64,000 nucleotides of DNA from Beaufortia kweichowensis (taxonomy: Eukaryota > Chordata > Actinopteri > Cypriniformes > Gastromyzontidae), in contig CM032797.1 in assembly GCA_019155185.1 (NCBI GenBank), positions 2,943,610 through 3,007,609 of the forward strand, in the 5' to 3' direction. The number at the start of each line of letters is the position of its first letter. The stretch's first letter is position 1. The position numbers were made by a program, and so were the translations under genes. Under the pieces are notes generated by a model. It had not been told where the DNA came from. It saw only the letters and a list, made by a program, of their open reading frames with translations, and did not search any database. This document shows, piece after piece, positions 22,189 to 33,990 of this stretch.

Positions 22189-25100
22189 ATATGGTTAAAA
22201 AGTCACTTTAAAATTTAAAAAAGTTAGACAAATCTATGTCTATCAAAACATTTTGATTATTTTGCATGTTGTCTTATATCTCAAATAATGAGAGACAATA
22301 TTTGAGACAATCATTTATTAAACATCATATCAGTTGGTTTATGATGCTTTGCAAAACTTTAAGATCTACAGATCATTCAGATTTCATGCACACATGTAAA
22401 TCAGCAAGCACTCAGCCGTCATCATCTCTACATTCAGTCTCTCTGATATGAGACACTTCTGGTCTCTTTGGAGCTATTTTCATTTTCTTGAGATGAACTG
22501 CTCATTTGTGTGATTGGGACAGTTCTGGTACTTACAAAAATGATTTTGCAAGAGGTGTTTATTAGCACGGTGGATCTGTCAAGACATCTGTTTCAAGCCC
22601 CATGTTTGTACAAAGACATGCCGGTCAGGTGAATTAATGCGACTGAGAGGGTGAATATGTTTGTTTGTGGATTTGGCCACCTGTCCTGGGTGTTTCCCTG
22701 CCTTTGGCCCGAGATGCTGGCAGCACTCCCTGTGATCCTGCTTATAGTGATATAGTAGACATAAGTGATATAGACAATGGATAAACGGAGGAGGGTGTAC
22801 TGCCAGGGTAAATTGAGCTTTTCCAAGACAAGCATGTCTTTTTAATTTTTTGGAAATAGAAACGTAGATGTAATATGGCAAAGACAATGTTTCAACAAAG
22901 TAAAAGGGTATCATGATAAAGAAACTATTTCATACTAGAGCATTACAACTGCTTATCAGAACAAACTATTTTCATCTTCATTCTTAAAATAAGCTGCGAA
23001 GACATTTTGATTTTGACCCAAAACTATTCTATTCAGTTTAACCTGCAGATATTGTGTCTTAAATGGGCCAATACCAAAGAAAATAACACCAACCAATTTC
23101 TGTTTTAGCAAATCCACTGCAAACTGAAAATAAGAAATAAGGGCCTGGATATTACAGCATATCATTTTTATTTTATTTTATCAGCCTTGTACAAACATGA
23201 ATTGCATTGCAAAAGTACCCCTTTAATATGCTTTCAGGTCATGCATGACGGCACTGAGTAAACACACACAGCATTGTGTCATCCGTGCTGGATGCAGGTG
23301 GAAAAAAATGAGCTTGAGTTAAAAACACCTGCCACATAGAAAAAATAATGAATGACATTAAATGTGTTTTATTTTAATAGTATTATCATCTCACTGCTGT
23401 TTTTGTGTTGATTCTGTTTGCTATCAGATGTGCAGCGTATTTAAATAATCCTGATCTAATTCAATTTCACAGTACGGTTTACTTATGCACATTTACTTTC
23501 TGGGATAAAACGTGGATTTAGAAAAAAGATGTGTGACATTAAGATTTGGTCTGATCTGTGAATTAAAGATGTTTCGAGATAATAATAATTTATTCATGGC
23601 AAAAATTATAGCTAACATTATCTACCCGCATACAAATGCAAGGAAGGGTATTATACAGAATGTTAAATATCTCTCATATATACCAATGATATGCTATGAA
23701 ACTACTAATATAGATTTATATATTATTAATACAAAATTAAAACATTAATCATAGTTTCTCAACCCGATGCCTGTGATTGATTTACATTATTTTTCATATT
23801 AGTTCCCTGAACTCATGTATCCCCAAAAAATGGTGCTATAATTTACCACCTCCATACTGGTGACAGTAACTCGATTTATGCAATCACATCACACTGAAAA
23901 CATTTTCCACTTATTTCACTCTGCAGAGAGAGAGAAAGTGGCATTTACAGTTTTTTGATAGCAATTTCATTTTATGAATTCATGGCATTGTCCTAATTCA
24001 CCTTTCCTTTATGAAGTGTAGGTCTGAGTACAGTAGGGTGTATACAGTACTGAGCCATTATATATAAATCTCTATAAAGCCCACTCAGCTGGCGTATGAC
24101 TCACACTGCTGATAGCATCGCAGGCTCTGCAAGCTGCATGAGAGGAAAAACTGCAGTTTTACATGCGTGGTAAGTCTGCACTCTCGGAGGAGTGTCAGAT
24201 ACCTGCCATCCTCTTTGGCATGCCTCTGCAACCCTTTTTCTGTATACAGAATCATTTTGTAAACCCATATGTATTTTTATCATGCATATATTGTTGTATA
24301 TACTTGTAAATTGTATGTAAAGAAGATGATGCTGTAAGATAATTCTAAGTGACTCTCACTCGGATGACATCAGAAACGGCATCCGGACAGATCATTGATG
24401 AAATTGCTTTTAAACCTCTTTAGTCATTCATTCATGTGTTTTTGGTTCTGGTCAGTTCTTGGATCATCTTCGTGCATTTCTCAGATTGTATCTTAAATCC
24501 GGTTTACACAGTGAGCACTTTAAATGCCCAAGGGTAATGGAATGTACTGTGAAACACACTGTCAACATCAAATAACGCATATGTAAATTATGACCTCCAT
24601 TTCATAATTCAGACAGCGCATGATCCAAATAGATGTTAGCCAGCATGAGGGCAAGGAACAAAACTGTGAAGTGACTTTATACCTTAAATCCTTTGCTTTA
24701 TTTTATTGTTTTCTTTTGTTCATTTTTGTACAATATTTTATACGTTTTTTTATTTTTAGCAATTAGCTCTTATTACTACCATGTATGATATGCCCTTTAG
24801 CAATAGTCTTCCTAAGACATGGTATGCTCACGCATCTCAAAAGGAAAATATTACTACTATATACTAATATATATATAGATATACCTGCAAATATTCTCAA
24901 TAATAAATCTGCAAATTGATTTTCCTAATAAAATCATGAAGCAAAAACTAAACATAAGCTATCTGTGTTTTTTTACCCAAACATGTGTATGTAACTCTCT
25001 CAACCTGGTTTCCATGGCAACATGATGACGCACATCACACGTTCAGCTGACCCAGGTGTGAATACTTAAATACACAAATGAAGGAATTCACAAAGTATTA

Positions 25101-26734
25101 AAGAACCATCAGTAAAGCATTAACTGTGTTGCTACATGTAATTTAAATGCCAACGGTGGAGAAAATGGAAAGAAAAACAGTGAGTTCAGTGAGATTTCAA
25201 ATGAGAACTGTGTTAGCCAAATGCCTTGTATATGCCAGGCTGTCATCGAAACAAAGGGATGCTAATTTTAAGCATCAGAAATATTTGCCGATATATATAT
25301 ATATATTTAAATATATTGTATTTCATATTTATTGTTTTTTCTAACGCAGATAAAAAAAGAGATGAGAAAGGAAACTGATTAGAAACTTTCCATGTGTGTC
25401 TCAGGTGCAAATTTACAGTAACATACTGAAAATGTAAATTACATATTAAATAGTCAATTTCTTTCAGATTTTAAATACACGGTGTTCTTGGATCTTATGC
25501 AGGTGTTGCGACTTACAAGGGATAAGAAGAAAAAGTTCAATCTTCTTTAATGTGATGTCAGAGTGAATCAGACCAGTACAGAAACTGAAGTAATTGCTGC
25601 TGGGGAACCACAATGAATCAACTCCGCTGTGACTGTGATCCACTGCTTCATTCCCTCTTTTCATTCCCCCCTCCCACCTCATCCCCCAACAACTGCACCA
25701 CCCCATTTCGTTCTCAGCAGCGCTGCAGACGCAGCCTGTTAGATGGACTGCCGCTATCACAGAGAGGAGAGAGAACGGCGACTTCAAAGAGCAGGAAAAT
25801 GAACTAGAAATCATACTGGCATCAGCAAAATTTTATGTTCCAGAGGAAATGCACTAAAACTATTTTCCCTCCCCATTTACTATAAATACATCACACTGTA
25901 AAATTACAGTGGCTGTGCTTGAAATGTAGGCACACGTCATTTGGGAACCTGAAAAACTACAACGAAAGGCACAATGAGCATCCAGGGGTTCCTAACAGAA
26001 CTGAAGCTGTCGGGTCAGGCAGAAATAAGGCAGAACCTTCTTAAATAATACAAATGGTGCGCTTTCGTAAAAGAATATAAAAAAGTAATCATCTTTATTA
26101 TATTACCTACTTTTTAAACGGTTGGTTTCAGTCCTTGATTCTGATTGGTCAATAGTTGTGTTTTATTCATAATAAAGCACAGCTAGAAACGCTTCAACCA
26201 ATGATTTTGTGTATCACTGCACATCACCCATAACATTTTGATTAGCGATTTTACTTCATGAAAGTTGCACTGATACATATTTTTACACTTTAATATTTAA
26301 ATGTGCTAGTGCTTTATTATGATTAAGTCATGGCTTAAGGGTGTTGTTAGGCATGACGTGAAGCTGCAACCCTTTCAGACGTGACTTATTCACGATGAAA
26401 CACATCCTTTTGTACCTTATTAGTTTCTATTTATGTTACATCCCCCTCTACACCTCCTGTTCCATATTTCAGACTGTCACTTTGTAAACAGGTTACCACA
26501 AACTTAGACTTCCTTCCTTCTTGTCTGTTTGGACTGTTAATACAACACACTCAAAAAGGTACTGTGTTACAGTAATAGCCTACTGCATTAGTTTCCTTAA
26601 TGAAATAATAACTATACCATCTTTTTTATATACCCTTTAATGACCTTGGTTTTATTTTCAAACTTTGAAAGACCTATTTCAGATTACATTTGCCAGGAGG
26701 TACATATATAGTTGAAGAGTTTTAACTGGCCACT

Positions 26735-26995
26735 GCATTTACATTTATGCTTTTATCAAAATGGACTTACAGTACATTCAAGGTGAACACTTTATACATC
26801 TCTGTGTTGCCTGGGATTCGAACCCATGACCTTTGTGGTGCTAACATAATGCTGTTGTACACGAACACACTTATTTGCGCATGCAGGTGTCCATAATGAG
26901 ATGTAATTGCGCTTCATAGTGTCATTTGTCTCCTAATATTTGTAAGTCGCTTTGGATAAAAGTGTCAGCTAAATGCCTAAATGTAAATGTAAATA
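26735..26995 (-). mobile_element. tRNA-derived SINE plus associated repeat piece
   Basis: 26735-26866 reads TTTACATTTATGCTTTTATC, then CTGGGATTCGAACCCATGACC and GGTGCTAACATAATGCTGTTG. The complement has tRNA-like A and B boxes (GGTTCGAATCCCAG). At 26938-26995 the inverted GTAAGTCGCTTTGGATAAAA and AAATGCCTAAATGTAAATG follow. The arrangement matches 8810-9060. Confidence 0.65.
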
Positions 26996-27098
26996 TCATT
27001 ACACAAAGACGGTTATTTACATTGTACCTTTGTGAGTTAACTGTTGGATTTGTCGCCTCAGCCACCACCAATTGACATTTTAAAGCAAATCTTACTGA

Positions 27099-27498
27099 GC
27101 AATTCCATGCAAATGGCAACCTTCCATGAAGAAATAAAGTTTTTTTCAAATGTTTACATCATACTAATAGCTCAGATGTCAATATTTGGTCTTTTTAAAG
27201 TTTTTAAAGCATGATTTTTTAATGTTGAAGAGTCGTCTCTTCTCCATTTGTTGGGTATTATTGTTGGTTTGTGCATTTGAATTCACAGAAATCCTACAAA
27301 GTGTGTTGCCTCTCAAAAACGTGTGTCCTGTTTTGCCACATCTGTAACACAAGTATATTTTACATTTTTTTAGCGCATGACTGATATTTTTATAAACTCT
27401 ATCAACAAGGCTTTAGTAAAATGTAAACAGATGGTTCAACATATTGAAAATAAATCTATTCTGTGAGAAAATGTCACATCCATAAGACCGGAACTGCC
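27099..27498 (+). mobile_element. GGCAATTCCA-ended non-autonomous element, copy A
   Basis: Starts GCAATTCCATGCAAATGGCAAC and ends CATAAGACCGGAACTGCCC (inverted ends). Internal landmarks shared with the other four copies: ATAGCTCAGATGTCAATATTT, TCTTCTCCATTTGTTGGGT, AATTCACAGAAATCCTACAAAG and AATGTCACATCCATAA. No reading frame of note. Confidence 0.75.
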
Positions 27499-27549
27499 CT
27501 ACTGCACATTGATCTTATCCTCCTAAGCAGAACAAGCGCTTGCAGATGT

Positions 27550-28040
27550 GAGCAGACGTTGAGCACGAGCGCCCTCTTGAGTCATCTGACGTCACTGCAC
27601 ACTGCGGCGCGGTACGAGCCGAGCTTCGGTGCGCCCAAACGTGTCGCTTAAAAAAACCGCGCGATGATCAACCGCCGCGTAAAGTGCGCGTATTAGACCG
27701 ACAGGCAACTCAAAGTCGAAAAAATCCCACCGAGCTGCGAAGCGGTCCGTCGACGGACGCAACCAAACCCTTGAGCGCCCGTGGAGGGTGGAGAGATCGC
27801 ATCGCGCAAAACTGATTGGTTTCCGATTTTACCAAAGAGCCGCCTTATTTGACTCAGAACCGACTCGGCTTTTTCCCAAGAGAGAAAAGCAAGTTTGTGT
27901 GCGAGGACGCTGTCACCAGCGGTGGGGGGACTGACTGGGTGGACACTGGTGCACGGAGGGGGTGGTGTTTGTTTGGTAGGGGGGAAAGGATCTGCGCGAA
28001 CCTGGCCCTTTAAATTACCTCCACGAGCACTGTGGACGAG
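27550..28040 (+). promoter_or_regulatory. gng7: Putative gng7 CpG-rich promoter and first non-coding exon
   Basis: The strongest CpG-rich stretch in the window, continuing to about 28320. It carries a perfect palindromic cAMP-response element TGACGTCA at 27587-27594. It ends with a consensus splice donor GACGAG|GTGAGT (exon end 28040). gng7 is the next gene downstream on the plus strand, and mammalian GNG7 has distant non-coding 5' exons, so this is inferred to be its start. The transcription start within 27600-28000 is not determined, and assignment to an unseen transcript cannot be excluded. Confidence 0.5.
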
Positions 28041-30632
28041 GTGAGTATGCAAGACGCTCTTATATTCCTCCTGCTTTAGTATTTGTATCCGAGCATCCGT
28101 TCGCTTTGCCAAACGACCGCGTTCGCCGTTTTTCAATGCGCAGGACGCGCGGCGCGCGACTCCACCGGTGTCACGAATCCGAAAGCGCTTGAATTTACCG
28201 AGCTTTGTCCGGTGGGGCGGGGAGCGGGCTTCATATCGACACCGTTTAGTACGTTATACGTTTTAAATGGCTACGTTGGAGAGCCCACGATTTGGGTGTT
28301 TGCGTTAAGCGAGCTTTTATAGTGGAAAGCCCGATATTTCCACTGTGTTAACAGAATAGCTCCTCTCAGCACCTTTACGCGTTATATATGGTGTTATTGC
28401 GCGAGCATTATACGCGGATACATCGCGTCCATCGTTTGATGGAGACTATAGAGGTATAGGCAGGCAGATGTACGTAGTGTACCGTTTGTCAAAATGCCCG
28501 CATTGTCTTTCCATCAGTGTGAGCAAGGCCTAGCAGCAGCAACAGAGCTCTCTGGAGCCAAATGATGTTCGTTAAGCAACATATGTACTTCTGCATTCAT
28601 CTGGGGCGATAGGCTGTGGCCAAACGCATATATCCAAACGAAGGAAATACTGTATGAATGCGGTAATGTTGTTCTGGTTCAATAAAACAGGCGAACATCA
28701 TCACACGTATCAGTTGCCCAGGCCTGCTTTTCCTTGCCTTCATACTGTAGTTCACTTTTATTGGGGGTGCATCATTCATTCTGGCTCACTGAAATCTTTG
28801 CATGGTTTGGAGAGACCTGGAAAGAGCTTTTATCATGCCTTATTGGTATTATACTTATTAAGAAATCATGTGTTGTGTGATGCATAACCAAAGGAACTTT
28901 TAATTTTTAGAGTTAAATATGCAAAAAACTCAGGAAACACGGGCAGTGATTTCAACAGAAAGTATTTGATTCGCTCTGGTCAAAGGAACATTGTATTTGG
29001 AGAGCCGATGGACTGCTTCTGTTGCCTTATTATAGAAAAGTGATCTCATGCTGAGGCATTATCATGATTTTTAGTAACATTACCATACTGAGCCACAGGA
29101 CTCACAGTGTACTAGTACACAGTATCCTGGATTCCTACCTAAAATGACACGCTTTCTTTTCAAAACACGCTCTCCTGGCGTGCCATATTTAACATGTATT
29201 TCAGGATGTTGTCACATGCGCAAGGACCACCTCTTCCTCTCTGTTAATGCATCTTCAGTTTTTAAACATAAGAACATACGATAAAAAGAGTCCTGGATTT
29301 TGGAATTAAAACGCCACTGAAAATGACAAAAGAAATATTTTTAAATGATAACAATTAGTGAAATGTTTCAAAATGATTATATTGTTATAGTTTTTGGTTT
29401 AATCAATTCCATGCGTGTTTTGACTCTCAAAATATTATAATAATGTATTAGAAGCGATCAGTGCGCGTATATATTTGTGCATACACGTTTGCGTGTGTAT
29501 TTAGCGTTTTTCATACACGTCGTGTGAATTAACGTGGCTTGAAGTGACCCATATTTTTCCTGTGCGAAAGCTTCCAGGGAGCAGCACATAATTACAGCTG
29601 GACGAACACTCTGGTGCTAATCACACCATCATCTCACTCACTTATTCTATAGCAACATACGGTAATTAAAACATACATTTCGTCTACACTCCACATGCAT
29701 TTCTATATAAAGTAACAGATGGTCGGCAAATGCAGTGGGTGTTTCAGCAGGTTCATCCACTGTGTTTTGCTGGTCTGGGATCATAGTCTGAGCTCTATTG
29801 AATGAGCCGAGATCAATTATTCATAGGTTTTGATTTTGGCGCCTCGTATCTCTCTTATTGTACTCTGGCCTGCCTAGTTGGAAATATTTGTTTTGACAAC
29901 ATGAATAATGCTTATGAGTATATTACGCACATTATTTTAACATCTCCTGTACAACTTTGAAACGCAGGGTGTGAAGAAAGCGGTGCCTGTTGATTATATG
30001 CTGAATTATTTAATGTTTAATGCAGTATTATGGGATTGATTTATTGTGGACTGTTTTAGCGTTAATAATTGAATTACAAAACGATGCTGTAGTTTATTTT
30101 TAGGAAGTGCACAGGGATCCAAACAGAAGATGTCTGTAGTAATGGCATAAAATGTTTGAATTGTCCAAATTAACTAGGAAAAGGGTTTTATTTACAGTAT
30201 GTTTACACGTGCTTGGTGTAAGCTTGATTTAACATATGACTTTATTATGATTAGAGACGGATAAAAACAAGACCTCACAGATGGTGACTCGACTACTAAA
30301 AGCAGATTAGACTGCAATAATGCTAATTCTGCCCTAATCTGTGTTATATGAATTATGTGAGTGGTTTTGCATCGATACACTGCCCCCTAGTGAAGCAAAC
30401 ATTTTATTAACATTTTATATAATTGAATATTTATTGGAATTAAACATTTTTTCCCTGATACATTTTGTTATAGTTGCTAGTTGTCACTTTAATTACAAAT
30501 GTGTCTTTTGTATGAAAACCTATACTGCTCTTCATCACAAATAAAACTCATTTTCTATGCATTTGAACTAATTCAGTCAAGCGGATGGTCTTTACACGCG
30601 TGTTTACTTGTTCTTATGTTTGTGTTTTATAG

Positions 30633-30694
30633 ACAAGAAACGTTACCTGCAGGTTTCTGACTCGGATTTGGGCTTCAACCTCTCCATCATCCAG
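30633..30694 (+). other. gng7: Candidate internal (5'UTR) exon of gng7
   Basis: A 62-nt segment bounded by a good acceptor (GTGTTTTATAG) and a good donor (CCAG|GTAAGC), with composition richer in G/C than its flanks. Two of three frames are open, including one reading KKRYLQVSDSDLGFN. It lies between the putative first exon and the gng7 coding exons, so it is most simply an untranslated leader exon. Transcript support is absent here. Confidence 0.35.
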
Positions 30695-31617
30695 GTAAGC
30701 CTAAAGTCCAAATACAGTAATCAACAAACTAGATACATAATGAAGATGGATGTTGTGCATGAACTGATCTCGGGTGCATCTTGGCAGGGCAGTAAACTGT
30801 GAAACGTGTTATTTGATGCAGCACACAAGCACTTGTATAGTTTGACCACACGGGGGAGTTAACGCAACTCTATTGGTCTGTTTCTCATATGTAGTGTGTG
30901 CAGCTGCTGTGAGGTGTATCCATAGCAACCGGCCAGGTCCGAGTCCACAGTTCAGTGTTGTTAATGGAGGTAGATGAGCCCGGCTTATGGTTTAGCGCTG
31001 GCGTACAGGCTATTGATATCCACACGTTATGTGATTGACTTCATTTGTTTACACATGGTAACATAGTGATTGGTTTAGCATTAGGTTTTTATATTTTCAT
31101 CAGTGTGGCACATTTACGTTGACCAAATTCACGAGGATTCATTTTGTTTATAATACTGCAAAACACTATACAGACAGTTGTTTCAAAAATAAACTTCAAC
31201 ATCACTTTGTAAATCGTTTTATTTCACTTTTTGCTACTTTGACCAATTCTGAGGGTAAATAACGTGATTTATAATCATGTGTTTGCTGCATAGGTGCTGG
31301 CTTTTGAGGTTTTGGTTTGGATTAGTCATAGATTTTGTCTTTGAACTAAATGTTTGTAAATTAGTAATGGGTTTGTTCAGGTATATATGTCTATAAAGTT
31401 TTTTTTGACTTAACAGAATACACTGGATAAAATTCACCTCAAATTTAAGTGACTTTAGTTGTATCCCGAATGATGTACAATACACTATGTCATATACATG
31501 ATCATATACTATATAAATTTAAGAATAATACTGTCCTAAATTACTATTAGGAAATTTAACCATGGTTTTATTACAGTAAAAGTGAGGTAACCATGTTTCT
31601 TTTACCATTTGTATAAG

Positions 31618-32020
31618 GGCAATTATTCATTAGCAATATATTGAACCATCTGGTTATATTTGACTAAAGCCCTGTTGATAAAGTCCAGACATCAGAAAAA
31701 TATCAATATAAGCACAAATTATCTATTTAAAAAAAATGAAAATATATGTTATGGATGTGACACACGTTTTTGAGAGGCAACAGAGATTTTTAGATTTCTG
31801 TGAATTAAAATACACAAACCAGAAGCAATAATACCCAACAAACAGAGAAAAGATGACTCTTCAAAAAAACACAATATAGTCATTTTATTAAAATTTTAAT
31901 GTGCTTATTTATGAGGAGTATGGACTGTTATGAATGTGAGAGAGTTTTGAAAACAGCACTATACATAAAACAAAAACTTTATTTATTTCATGGTAAGGTT
32001 GACATTTGCATGGAATTGGC
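31618..32020 (-). mobile_element. GGCAATTCCA-ended non-autonomous element, copy B (inverted)
   Basis: Inverse of copies A, C and D. It ends TTTGCATGGAATTGGC. Shared landmarks: GTTATGGATGTGACAC, TTTCTGTGAATTAAAATACA, AATAATACCCAACAAAC and GATGACTCTTCAAA. The left end is shortened relative to copies C and E. Confidence 0.75.
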
Positions 32021-32940
32021 AATAACCATAGTTTTACTACAAATACCATGATTAAACTATGGTTATTCTGGTGAGACCAGAATAAAATAAAAGCAAACAA
32101 ATATATAGTTACTATAGATAAACCACTGTTAAGGTAAACAATTAAAGGCTTTTAATTGTACAGATTCACAATTCAGATACAGATTTAAGTTAATAGCAAT
32201 GTTTCCTGGACATGTAATGTGTTGCCGTACAGTAACTCACTCTCACCACAGGGTGGCGGTACAGGACTTTGCAGAGAAGCTCTGCTGTTGTTTTCCTCCT
32301 TCCATCTCTACTTACTTTCTGCTAAGTCTAGACGGGCGAAACCTCCGACCAGATTCCTGTCGTCTTGCGTCAGCTGACTGACTCACAGAGTCCGGGGGGA
32401 AAGTGTGGGGTCCCGCTTAGAAAAACATGCTTAGGCGTAAAAAACACCTTCCTAGACTTCAGTCTGGACTTTACACAAACACGCTGTCTGGTTTTATCTA
32501 GAGGAGATTTTTTTTGTTGCAGACAGGAAGTTTTTGCCACACGCTGAAAAGCAGCATGCCTGTGACTGATGGACTGTTAGTCTGGATCAAGTCGAGCGTC
32601 TCTTGCTGTCACTTTCAGACTATACACAATAGGCCTGTGTTGTATAATTCCCTATATAACATATTACATATGCACACACGGCGCTGTAGCATGTGACATA
32701 ATTGTCTTGAATAATACCTGCAAAACATTTTAATTTGCCGTCATTATAAAATACTAAAAGCATTGCAGAGTACATCAACTAAAATATGTTATAGATATTT
32801 TTGTCATGCGATAGCTTTCGTAATGTCGTGCGTGTCAGCGCTGGAGGTTGTTAATAAACAGTTGGATCATTGGTCTGTAGGTGAATATCCCACACCTAAG
32901 ACTCACTATCTGTATTTGTGTTGTGAAAGAACTGAGCTGT

Positions 32941-32941
<1 letters not shown>

Positions 32942-32970
<29 letters not shown>
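32942..32970 (+). repeat. (GA)n microsatellite
   Basis: About 14 perfect GA repeats. Confidence 0.9.
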
Positions 32971-32974
<4 letters not shown>

Positions 32975-33808
32975 AGTGTGTGGTCATGATGACTGTGCTA
33001 TTTGTGTAGTAAGCTCTTAAAATATGAGTCAGCAGCTCGACTCCAAACTGCTGTTTTATTCCCCCCGCAGTCGAGTGGATGAAAACCGAGTAAGTGACAT
33101 GCACAACGGTGCATTTTTACCTCAGGTACCCTGTATGACAGGTGTCAGTAATTGCAGTACAGTATTGCCTAAATCTTTTCCCTTCAGAGGAAGGGAATCC
33201 TTTGGGATTTGGGCTTATGTCACTTCCCTGAACATCCACATGGTCCACATGATAAAGGCTCTGGGGTTTGCAACACTACGCTTGTGGTAAACAGACGATT
33301 ACCGAACGCTTTGAGCGAGAAGGAGAAATACAGTAACTCTGTTTCTCCATTACACTCACGTATTCTCATTCAGCTTGTCCGTTGCTTGGCGACATGCAAA
33401 ACTCAAGCTTTTTATTTTATCTGCTTACATAACTGTTTTTGGAGAGAGAAAAACAGTAAAGTAGACAGTTTTTGGGAGAAACGTAAGTTGCTTGATAATA
33501 ATTCCTGATAATAACTCGCAAGCATGCAATTGTTGGACTTACAGTAGCATGAAACGTATTGATATGCGTTCAGCACAATTTTAATGGCAATTGGTAACAA
33601 GGTGTCAAATTTGTTTGAATTTATACAATATTGTTTGTTTGTTTTAATAATCGGCTTTCATGCAATTTATGGTTATGTTTAGGGGTGGGGCTTCATAATT
33701 GCTCACTGAATAATTGCATGTTTGTGTGTGATTCACATTGTATGATTATAAACAAACTTGCCACCTTGTAACATAGCTACAAATTCCTTCGAGATAAGGC
33801 TGGATTTG

Positions 33809-33990
33809 CTTAAAGCTGCAATCTGTAACTTTTGCCTTTATATTGTTTAACACATAAAATTGCAGGTTAATTTACACGCTCACCCACATTTGCAAAATGG
33901 TACCCGACAGCTTTGTAAATCAGAGATTTGTTATATACTTGCTCAGCAACTGATTTTTTTTAACCAAAAATCACGGGTTGCAGCTTTAAG
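33809..33990. mobile_element. MITE with CTTAAAGCTGCAA inverted ends, 182 bp
   Basis: Left end CTTAAAGCTGCAATCTGTAA; the right end is the inverse, TTACGGGT-like then TTGCAGCTTTAAG. The outer 13 bases are exactly inverted, then the match fades. This terminal sequence is familiar from small non-autonomous DNA elements of fish; the superfamily was not assigned. Confidence 0.65.

Larger units (their letters stand above)
22189..27550. other. Intergenic region diras1-gng7
   Basis: About 5.4 kb of AT-rich DNA. No exon, RNA gene or conserved motif was recognised. It includes a short (TA)n at about 25290-25308, a SINE (26735-26866), a GTAAGTCGCTTTGGATAAAA repeat piece (26938-26995) and the first copy of the GGCAATTCCA-ended element (27099-27498). 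Confidence 0.5.

Noticed and set aside
27693..28136. 147-codon minus-strand open frame over the CpG island
   Set aside because: CpG-rich DNA has few stop codons; it runs antisense across the putative gng7 first exon and donor, and the product has no recognisable domain.
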